DNA from: JAHEDH01 sp965364515 | Lineage (GTDB): Bacteria > Actinomycetota > Acidimicrobiia > Spongiisociales > ZC4RG35 | Assembly: GCA_965364515.1 (NCBI GenBank) | Contig: CBDTXZ010000112.1 | Coordinates: 1-9,797 of the forward strand | Direction of reading: 5' to 3' | Length of the DNA: 9,797 nt | In this document: one piece after another, positions 1-5,854 of the stretch | Numbering within the stretch: position 1 is the stretch's first letter | Layout: each line of letters starts with the position of its first letter | Program-made: the position numbers and the translations under genes | Notes under the pieces: model-generated | What the model was told of the DNA's origin: nothing | Seen by the model: only the letters and a program-made list of their open reading frames with translations | The model's database searches: none

Positions 1-648
1 GAGGTTGGCACGGGCGATGGCGCCCGATCCGCTCCACCGGCCCGTCACCGTGAGCGACACTCCGTAGGCGAGTGTGGCGGCCGCCATTCCCACCACGACA
101 CCGAGCAGGGGAGAAGACAGCCCTTCGAGGCCCCACCGGATGAAGAGCGGACTGGTTCCCCAGCTGGCAGCGGCCCCGAGCCCGAACCATGGGATCTGAC
201 GATCGACACCGGCGATGTTGGTCATGCCACGCAGCGACAGGATGGCCAGGCCGGTGACGACGAGAACCACCCCGGCGCCGGTGATCAAGGTGAGCGCCTC
301 ACCGAGGACCGCGGCGGCGAGCAGCGATCCGACCAGGGGCGTGGCGGCGGCGGTTGCGCCCGTACGGGCTGCGCCGACCTGCTGCTGGCTGAGCGACAGG
401 AACGTCCAGCCGAAGTAGAAGTGGACGATTCCGGCCCCGGCGAAGAAGAACAGCGACGAGATCGGGGCGGCCCAGAGCTCACCGACATCCTGAGTGATTC
501 CGGCGAACAGCGCCAAGGCGATGGTCCCGATGAAGAGCAGGCCGAAGGTGGCACGATAGGCATCGATCCCGCTGTTGGCCCGTCGGTTGACGGCCTGGAA
601 CAGGCCGAACCCGACTCCGGCGGTGATGGCCAGTGCAATGCCGCTCAT
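1..648 (-). CDS. EamA/DMT-family permease, C-terminus cut by window edge
   Basis: Inner-membrane permease of the drug/metabolite transporter superfamily. Translating the minus strand from the ATG at 648 gives 216 open codons that run off the left edge. Family proteins are usually about 290-300 residues with ten helices, so roughly the last quarter is missing. The first EamA repeat covers about residues 1-140 and ends in the typical pattern: a proline in a small-residue helix (P104), then GE at 116-117, then a glycine-rich helix (TGAGVVLVVTG, 123-133). The second repeat starts near residue 152. No in-frame start lies just upstream and no clear Shine-Dalgarno sequence is visible. A 16-base operator lies 39 bases upstream and is shared with the cupin operon. 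By inference it therefore imports or exports the compound handled by those enzymes; the substrate is unknown. Family call is firm. Confidence 0.9.
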   Translation of the reverse strand, partial: MSGIALAITAGVGFGLFQAVNRRANSGIDAYRATFGLLFIGTIALALFAGITQDVGELWAAPISSLFFFAGAGIVHFYFGWTFLSLSQQQVGAARTGATAAATPLVGSLLAAAVLGEALTLITGAGVVLVVTGLAILSLRGMTNIAGVDRQIPWFGLGAAASWGTSPLFIRWGLEGLSSPLLGVVVGMAAATLAYGVSLTVTGRWSGSGAIARANL

Positions 649-665
649 GGTCGTGGTGTCGTCAT
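645..665 (-). other. Possible 6-codon leader ORF overlapping the permease start
   Basis: ATG at 665 opens a six-codon frame (MTTPRP) whose TGA overlaps the permease ATG as ATGA. A weak -10-like TAGCGT (680-675, minus strand) lies 9 bases upstream, so a transcript could begin almost at this ATG. Short leaderless ORFs coupled to the next gene are known in actinobacteria. A frame this short can easily arise by chance. Confidence 0.2.
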
Positions 666-687
666 GTCGACCGCACGCTAGCCGTTA

Positions 688-703
688 CTGCAATCGTTTG
701 CAG
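688..703. promoter_or_regulatory. LacI-type operator upstream of the permease gene
   Basis: CTGCAATCGTTTGCAG is a near-perfect palindrome: 6-base arms CTGCAA/TTGCAG around a central CG, with only the two bases flanking CG unpaired. A dyad of about 16 bases centred on CG is typical of LacI/GalR-family operators. It lies 39 bases upstream of the permease ATG. It is the exact reverse complement of the site at 5776-5791 in front of the cupin operon. A further inverted half (TGCAG 699-703, CTGCA 712-716) overlaps its right arm. No LacI-family gene is present in the window. Confidence 0.75.
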
Positions 704-788
704 GCCGCAGACTGCACGGCGTCATGGTCTTCCGGCGATCGCCCCTGATCGAGAGGTGGTTCGGCAGGCAGGCCCGCAACCGAGTTGC

Positions 789-2042
789 TCAGGGTCCGGT
801 CGAATCCTCGGGATCGTCGGCGAGTTGCCACGCTGCCGGGCTCGGCCCCCGCGACCCGAAGGCGTACAACTCACCTCGGAAGTCGATCACGGCGGTGATG
901 CGCGGCGGAGGCCAGGGGGTCACGCCGGCGGTGACCTCGACCCCGATCCACTCCTCACCACTCCGGCTCACGAACACCTCCGGTCCGGTGGAGATGACCG
1001 ACCTGGAGAACCCCGAAGCTGCGAAGAGGCTGCCGTCGACGGCTTCCACCCAACCGCTGGTCCCGGGACGCTCGATGCCAGTCAGCGTGGGAGTCCACGT
1101 GCGGTCGGGTCCGATCGACCAGGCAGACACCAGGGCCTCCGGGTCGGTGATGCTCCTGGTGAGGGCGATGATCGCATCGTCGACCCAGGTCAGTGCGCTG
1201 ACCGTCTCTGCATCGGCCTGCGGATTGGGGAGATGAGTCCACGTCCCCTGCTCGAGCATCCAGATTGCGGGGCCGCGGTCATCCGCCCCACCGACGACGG
1301 CGAGCCCGGTCGGCGTGATGGCGACGTCGGCGAACCACGTGGCCTCACCGTCCGGGGTGACATCGGTCCAATCGCTCCCATCGGAACTCGACCACACCCG
1401 AGGGGATGCCTCTTGGACCGGCGCTGCGAGCGGCTCGAGGGCTGCGGGGCCCTGCCATCCGATGGCGACGACCTCACCCGCTACGGCGGTCATCCCGGTG
1501 ATCACCGCATCGGAGGGGAGTCCGGTGGTCGGCTCGAGATCCCACGACGACCCATCGGTCGAACTCCAGATCTTGGGCAGCGAGTCGGTGAGCCCGCCCC
1601 GGAAAGCCCGTCCGATCTGGTAGCCGCCGGCGAGAAAGCCCGCCGGGCCCTTCCCGAGTGCGACGATGATGTCCCCCGGTTGCCATGGCCCCGACGTCTC
1701 CTCCCAGGTGATCCCGTCCGGGGAGGCCCACACGAACGGAGTCGAGTCCACCTTCCGGCCCGAGCCTGCGGCAAACAGGCCCTCATCGGTTTCGAGGACC
1801 GTCGTGAACGCCCCCTCTCCGGAGAACTCGATCTCGGACCATGCTCCATCGGGAGGGGAGAAGGGTTCGGTCAGAAGTGTCGGATCCGGTTCCGGCGCCT
1901 CCGACGAGTTGGTGGTCGAGGCGAGAGACCATCCAACGATGGCAATCGCAACGGTCGCAAGTGCGACTCCGCGCCACGACCGCCGGGCAGCATCGGTCCG
2001 CTCGTCGGGATCAGACGTTTCGATGAGGATTCGATCACTCAC
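789..2042 (-). CDS. Membrane-anchored Asp-box (BNR-like) beta-propeller protein
   Basis: A 417-residue protein of unknown function. A short charged N-terminus (1-24) is followed by one hydrophobic segment (about 25-42) and then a proline/serine/threonine-rich linker (43-65), so the rest is probably outside the cell, anchored by an uncleaved signal anchor. The outer part repeats a W-S-S-x-D-G-x-x-W motif: WASPDGITW (105-113), WSSTDGSSW (159-167), WSSSDGSDW (217-225) and a degenerate SRSGEEW (359-365). These resemble the Asp-boxes of sialidase-like beta-propellers, with hydrophobic 'GxxAVGG'-type strands between them. No sialidase catalytic residues can be recognised, so an enzyme call is not justified. 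The start is GTG at 2042 because an in-frame TAG lies just upstream. The gene lies 44 bases after the nitrilase and could be the last gene of that operon. No T-tract terminator follows it. Confidence 0.75.
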   Translation of the reverse strand: MSDRILIETSDPDERTDAARRSWRGVALATVAIAIVGWSLASTTNSSEAPEPDPTLLTEPFSPPDGAWSEIEFSGEGAFTTVLETDEGLFAAGSGRKVDSTPFVWASPDGITWEETSGPWQPGDIIVALGKGPAGFLAGGYQIGRAFRGGLTDSLPKIWSSTDGSSWDLEPTTGLPSDAVITGMTAVAGEVVAIGWQGPAALEPLAAPVQEASPRVWSSSDGSDWTDVTPDGEATWFADVAITPTGLAVVGGADDRGPAIWMLEQGTWTHLPNPQADAETVSALTWVDDAIIALTRSITDPEALVSAWSIGPDRTWTPTLTGIERPGTSGWVEAVDGSLFAASGFSRSVISTGPEVFVSRSGEEWIGVEVTAGVTPWPPPRITAVIDFRGELYAFGSRGPSPAAWQLADDPEDSTGP

Positions 2043-2086
2043 GACGACAACCTATGGTCCGTCGCCACCCAACCGGGAATCACTGG

Positions 2087-3136
2087 TCAATCGTCGGTCA
2101 ACGCCTCGAGCATGGCCGGATCCGACATGTCGAGAACCGGTGTCGATGGAGCGCCGAGCTCGTCGCCGGCGACCGTTTGCATCAGTGGGAGCGCGCCCTT
2201 GTTGACGAGCAGGCGGAACACATCGGGTCGGTTGTAGTGGCCGGCCAGGTCGTGGCGAAGCTTCATCTTGACACCGACCTCCAGGTCCATGTCGGCGTAG
2301 AGGATCAGTTCCTCGTTGCCGACGGTCGGGCCGGCAATCACCCTGGTGTCGGGCGCCACGATGCACGAGCCCCCTCCGATGTCGTCTCTTGCGAGGAACT
2401 CCCGGTCTGCCTCCGTCTCGGCGATCATGTCCCTGATCCGATCGTCGACGACCGCGGAAGCGCTCAGCACCCACGCCTTCGACATCTGTGCGAACGCCCG
2501 GGCAGCCGTCAGCGAGATCTCGGGCATGGGCAGAGCGGGTTTCGGGAAGTGATTGGGCCAGGCCATCACGTGCACACGGGTTGCCTCGGCCGTCAGGGCG
2601 AAGATCGCCAGCGGGTTCGAGTTCTCCCCACACATCAGTCCCGACACCGGGCCGAACGGTGCGGGAAACACTCCGAAGGTCTCGGGTCCGCCTGCACGGT
2701 GGACGAGCCGTTCGCCGACCGTGGGTACGAGCTTCTGGTGCTTGCCGACGTACCCGCGGTCGGGGTCGATGAAGACCTGGGTGTTGTACATCGTGCCGAA
2801 GGTGTTCGGGAGCTTCTCACACACACCCATGACGACGAAGATGCCTGCTCTGGCAGCAGCAGCCTCGAGCGCGGCGATCTCCCGACCGGGAACCTCCACC
2901 GAGTTCTTGAACAGCTCTACCGCCAGGGTCGTGCCCACCCGGTCGGTGCCCGAATGGAAGTGGAACCAGATCGGATGGGCGGGGATGAAGCCCTCGGGGA
3001 ATGCCACGATCTCAGCGCCTGCGGCTCCGGCTTCCTCGATCAACGCAACGGCCTTCTCGAGTGTGGCCTCCCGGTCGAGGAACACCGGTGCCGCTTGGAC
3101 GACCGCGCCCTTGACGATGGGCTCGACGTCACCCAC
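2087..3136 (-). CDS. Nitrilase-family carbon-nitrogen hydrolase
   Basis: A cytoplasmic nitrilase, predicted to hydrolyse an organic nitrile (R-CN) to the carboxylic acid and ammonia. From the chosen GTG start it has 349 residues, normal for aliphatic and aryl nitrilases (about 330-370). The catalytic triad is complete: Glu48 in AFPEGFIP, Lys135 in GKHQKLVPT and Cys169 in LMCGENSNPL. The second structural glutamate is Glu142 in VGERLVH. The residue after the catalytic cysteine is Gly where many nitrilases have Trp (C-W-E). GTG at 3136 is chosen because the homologous region begins with KGAVVQAAPVF a few residues later, and because it overlaps the end of the Mo-hydroxylase gene by 8 bases, implying translational coupling. 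An earlier start at 3214 would add 26 Arg/Ser-rich residues that look non-coding. Related amidase-type members of the superfamily are possible, but length and the CxEN motif favour a true nitrilase. Confidence 0.9.
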   Translation of the reverse strand: MGDVEPIVKGAVVQAAPVFLDREATLEKAVALIEEAGAAGAEIVAFPEGFIPAHPIWFHFHSGTDRVGTTLAVELFKNSVEVPGREIAALEAAAARAGIFVVMGVCEKLPNTFGTMYNTQVFIDPDRGYVGKHQKLVPTVGERLVHRAGGPETFGVFPAPFGPVSGLMCGENSNPLAIFALTAEATRVHVMAWPNHFPKPALPMPEISLTAARAFAQMSKAWVLSASAVVDDRIRDMIAETEADREFLARDDIGGGSCIVAPDTRVIAGPTVGNEELILYADMDLEVGVKMKLRHDLAGHYNRPDVFRLLVNKGALPLMQTVAGDELGAPSTPVLDMSDPAMLEALTDD

Positions 3137-5375
3137 GAGACGCCGCCTGGATCGCCGCCCACACCCGATGCGGTTGGAGGGGGAACTGCAACTCGGCCAC
3201 GCCGAACGGCGCAAGCGCGTCGATGGCTGCGTTGAGCACCGCGGCGGGCATTCCGATGCACCCGGCTTCTCCGGTTCCCTTCGCCCCGAGCGGGTTCGAC
3301 GGGGCAGGATGCTGGAGATGATCGGCCCTCGGTGCCGGCATGTCGGGGGCGTGAACCATCGAGTAGTCCATCATCGAAGCCGTGAGGGGCTGACCGGACT
3401 CGTCGTAGCGGATCGACTCGAACAGCGCCTGGCCGAGTCCCTGGGCGAGGGACCCGTGGAGCTGGCCCTCGACGAGCATCGGGTTGAGGACCGTCCCGCA
3501 GTCGTCGACGGTGACCATGTCGAGGACGCGCACCTCGCCGGTTTCGAGGACGACCTCGACCACGGCGGCGTGGGCTCCGTACGGGAACGTCTGTGCGCCG
3601 GGAACGAACATCTCCTCGTCGGCGAGCGGCTCGGCTTCCACCAGATCGAACAGCGAGACCTCCGTTCCGGGGACACCGACCACACGGAACGATCCGGCTT
3701 CGTATTCGATGTCGGCCACGGCCGCCTCCAGTTCCTCGGCGGCACGCTCCTTGGCTCGAGCGAGGACGGAGTCGGACATCCGCTTGACCGCCGACGCCCC
3801 GATCTGGGTGGAACGCGACGCGAAGGTGCCGACACCGTCAGCGACCTCGTCGGTGTCCTTTGCGATCACCCGCACCCGGACATCGCCGAACACCTGCTGG
3901 GCGACTTGGGTCCACGCAGTGGCGTGGCCCTGTCCGGTGTCGGTTGAGCCGGTGCGGACGACGATCTCCCCGTCGCCGACCTCGACCTTGGCGTACTCGC
4001 CCGAGTCGATCGCGCCTCCCGCCCGCTCGATGAACGCCCCGAGCCCGATGCCGAGCGGGTTGCCGCCCTCCGACAGTCGGCGTTGCTGCTCGGCTCGTCG
4101 GTCGTCGAGATCGATCATCTCCATCGCCATGTCGATCGCCGCCACGTAGTCGCCGGAGTCGTAGACGGCACCGGTGGGCGTGGTGTGGGGGAGTTCTCGG
4201 ATGGCATTCGTCCTGCGGACCGCGATCGGATCGAGGCCGGCCTGACGGGCGAAAGCGTCGATGGCTCGTTCGATCGCCAGCGCAGCCTCCGGGCGGCCGG
4301 CGCCCCGGTACGAGCCGGTGGGGGCCCGGTTCGTGACGACGATCGTGGTGTCGAACTCGAGGCGCGGGATGTCGTACATGCCGGTGGCGACGAGGCGCGA
4401 GAACATGGGAATCGCCGAACCGTTGTGGGGGTAGGCGCCGGTCTCGGCGAGGAGGTCGATCTTCGCTCTGGAGATCCGTCCGTCGGAAGATCCTTCGAGA
4501 GTCACACGGTGACGCTGGGCGCGGCCGTGGGTCCCGGTGGTGAACTGCTCGCGTCGGGTCTGGATCCAGACGACGCGCCTACCGAGCCTTCGAGCCAGTT
4601 CGGTGATGACGAGATACTCGGGGAAGAGCATTCCCTTCATGCCGAATGCGCCGCCGACGTCCGGGATCGTCACTCGAACGTCGGCGATCCCCAGCATCTT
4701 GGACAGCTGGTTTCGGAGCCGGTGTGGCGCCTGATGTCCCGCCCACACGTGAATCGGGGACACCGACCCGTCGGCGAGGATGGCGTTCGTCTCGATCGAC
4801 ACCGGCGCCACCCGCTGGCTGACGACATCGACGGTCGCGGTGACGTCCGGTGCACGGTCCGGTTGCGGTCCTTCGGCGAGCCGCAGCCTGCCGGCGACGT
4901 TGGGGCCGCCCTCGAACAGGTGCACGTCGGCTTCGGCAGCGGTTTCGGGGTCGTCGACCACCGGGAGCTCGTCTACGTCGACCCACACCAGATCGGCTGC
5001 GTCGGCCGCTGCCAGGGCGCTTTCGGCGACCACGACCGCGACCGCGTCCCCGACGAACCGCACCCGGTCGCGTGCCAGCACCGGCCGCGTCATGTACTCC
5101 GCTCCCGGGCCGCGCCCGGTGACCGATGGGATGTCGGCGATGTCGAGGTCCTCGGCGGTGTAGATGCCGACCACTCCGGGATCCGACGCGGCCATCGAGG
5201 TGTCGATGTCGGTGATCGTTCCGTGTGCCACGGGGCTTCGAACGAATGCACAGTGGAGCGTGTCGGGCGTGACCAGGTCGCCCACGTACGCGCCGGTGCC
5301 GCTAACGAGGGGCAGGTCTTCGAGCCTCCGAGTTGCTGCAGGACGTGAACTCACGTCGCCGGTTCCCACGTTCAT
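3129..5375 (-). CDS. Molybdenum hydroxylase catalytic subunit (xanthine/aldehyde oxidase, CoxL form II-like)
   Basis: Large, molybdopterin-cytosine-dinucleotide-binding subunit of the xanthine dehydrogenase / CO dehydrogenase family, 748 residues. It has an N-terminal aldehyde oxidase a/b hammerhead domain (about 12-145) and a Mo-cofactor-binding domain after it. Landmarks are GGAFGMKG (241-248), SYRGAGRPE (355-363), GQGH (481-484), FASRSTQIG (518-526) and GAKGTGEAG (697-705), whose Glu703 is the probable catalytic base. The SYRGAGR loop matches the form II type and lacks the Cys of true CO dehydrogenase (AYxCSFR), so CO oxidation is unlikely. Oxidation of an aldehyde or hydroxylation of an N-heterocycle is more likely. 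The start is ATG at 5375, overlapping the cupin stop as ATGA; an upstream GTG-type extension of 16 residues is not needed. The usual FAD and 2Fe-2S partner subunits are absent here, so they must be encoded elsewhere or replaced. Confidence 0.92.
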   Translation of the reverse strand: MNVGTGDVSSRPAATRRLEDLPLVSGTGAYVGDLVTPDTLHCAFVRSPVAHGTITDIDTSMAASDPGVVGIYTAEDLDIADIPSVTGRGPGAEYMTRPVLARDRVRFVGDAVAVVVAESALAAADAADLVWVDVDELPVVDDPETAAEADVHLFEGGPNVAGRLRLAEGPQPDRAPDVTATVDVVSQRVAPVSIETNAILADGSVSPIHVWAGHQAPHRLRNQLSKMLGIADVRVTIPDVGGAFGMKGMLFPEYLVITELARRLGRRVVWIQTRREQFTTGTHGRAQRHRVTLEGSSDGRISRAKIDLLAETGAYPHNGSAIPMFSRLVATGMYDIPRLEFDTTIVVTNRAPTGSYRGAGRPEAALAIERAIDAFARQAGLDPIAVRRTNAIRELPHTTPTGAVYDSGDYVAAIDMAMEMIDLDDRRAEQQRRLSEGGNPLGIGLGAFIERAGGAIDSGEYAKVEVGDGEIVVRTGSTDTGQGHATAWTQVAQQVFGDVRVRVIAKDTDEVADGVGTFASRSTQIGASAVKRMSDSVLARAKERAAEELEAAVADIEYEAGSFRVVGVPGTEVSLFDLVEAEPLADEEMFVPGAQTFPYGAHAAVVEVVLETGEVRVLDMVTVDDCGTVLNPMLVEGQLHGSLAQGLGQALFESIRYDESGQPLTASMMDYSMVHAPDMPAPRADHLQHPAPSNPLGAKGTGEAGCIGMPAAVLNAAIDALAPFGVAELQFPLQPHRVWAAIQAASRG

Positions 5376-5746
5376 ATGTCGTCCGCCTCGATCCAGATCG
5401 TCTCCGTTGGTGCCGGGATCCACAGCTCGTAGAAGGAGAAGTCCTCGTCGCTGGTGTTCTCGAACCAGTGGACCTCGCCGTCATCGGCCAGTGCCACGTC
5501 GCCTTTGTTCAGGATGTGGGTCCGGTCGTCGAGATGGAGGATCCCGGTGCCGGCATCGACGAAGAAGAAATGCTTGGCTCCGACGTGATAGTGGGCGGCG
5601 GCGGTATCGCCGGGGTGGTAGGTGATGTGGTCGGCCTTGACGTCGGTGGTGCCGAACAGTTCCTCGGTGATGAGATCGACCCGGTCCCGGCTGTCCCTCG
5701 TGGATCTGATCTTCGGAAGCTCGGAGAACGGAATGACCGATGGCAT
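5372..5746 (-). CDS. Small single-domain cupin
   Basis: A 124-residue soluble protein forming one cupin beta-barrel. Motif 1 is G46-DTAAA-H52-Y-H54-VGAK-H59, followed by FFFVDAGTG. The usual metal-binding Glu after the HxH pair is replaced by His59 in this reading. Motif 2 is GDVALADDGEVHWFEN with His93 and Asn97. It probably binds a divalent metal, and the role may be enzymatic (isomerase, dioxygenase-like) or ligand-binding; this cannot be decided from sequence. It is the first gene of the cupin/Mo-hydroxylase/nitrilase operon, with an ATGA overlap to the next gene. ATG at 5746 is the only upstream start, because an in-frame TAG lies four codons before it. There is no Shine-Dalgarno sequence; a -10 hexamer ends 6 bases before the ATG, suggesting a leaderless mRNA. 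Confidence 0.85.
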   Translation of the reverse strand: MPSVIPFSELPKIRSTRDSRDRVDLITEELFGTTDVKADHITYHPGDTAAAHYHVGAKHFFFVDAGTGILHLDDRTHILNKGDVALADDGEVHWFENTSDEDFSFYELWIPAPTETIWIEADDI

Positions 5747-5752
5747 GCCCGA

Positions 5753-5781
5753 AAGCTACCCGCTCGAATCGTCACCTGCAA
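5753..5781 (-). promoter_or_regulatory. Probable promoter of the cupin operon, leaderless
   Basis: On the minus strand, TTGCAG (5781-5776, four matches to TTGACA) is followed after exactly 17 bases by TAGCTT (5758-5753), which fits the actinobacterial TAnnnT -10 pattern. Six bases later comes the cupin ATG, so transcription would start at or next to the A of ATG. The -35 element is one arm of the operator at 5776-5791, so a bound LacI-type protein would block it. Confidence 0.5.
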
Positions 5782-5791
5782 ACGATTGCAG
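5776..5791. promoter_or_regulatory. LacI-type operator upstream of the cupin operon
   Basis: CTGCAAACGATTGCAG is the exact reverse complement of the site at 688-703. It has 6-base arms CTGCAA/TTGCAG around a central CG, and lies 29 bases upstream of the cupin ATG, overlapping the predicted -35 element. Its position suggests repression relieved by an effector, probably the substrate of the pathway or a product of it. Confidence 0.75.
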
Positions 5792-5854
5792 CATCTTCTT
5801 GGGCCACGCCGTCAGGTCGTTCGAGGTCGAGTCATGAACGTCTGAGGTGAACGG

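Noticed and set aside
734..743. Perfect palindrome GGCGATCGCC
   Set aside because: A single 10-base G+C-rich palindrome between genes is expected by chance in this composition, and no second copy with positional meaning was seen.
776..788. Hairpin GCAAC-CGA-GTTGC just after the stop of the Asp-box protein gene, as a terminator
   Set aside because: Arms are only five bases and no T-tract follows on the minus strand, so an intrinsic terminator is not supported.
633..2237. Long plus-strand open frame (534 codons) and similar long plus-strand frames at 2054-3235, 2553-3947, 4083-5348 and 6110-7297
   Set aside because: They are antisense to genes with clear domains, are rich in Arg/Gly/Pro/Asp, and show no recognisable motif. 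This is the usual effect of few stop codons in high-G+C DNA.
3129..5375. Calling the Mo enzyme a carbon monoxide dehydrogenase (coxL)
   Set aside because: The active-site loop is SYRGAGR, not AYxCSFR, so the Cys that binds copper in true CO dehydrogenase is missing. The coxM and coxS genes are also absent.
5835..5853. Direct repeat TGAACG (5835-5840, 5848-5853) downstream of the antiporter stop
   Set aside because: Six-base units 13 bases apart with no flanking similarity; too weak to distinguish from chance.
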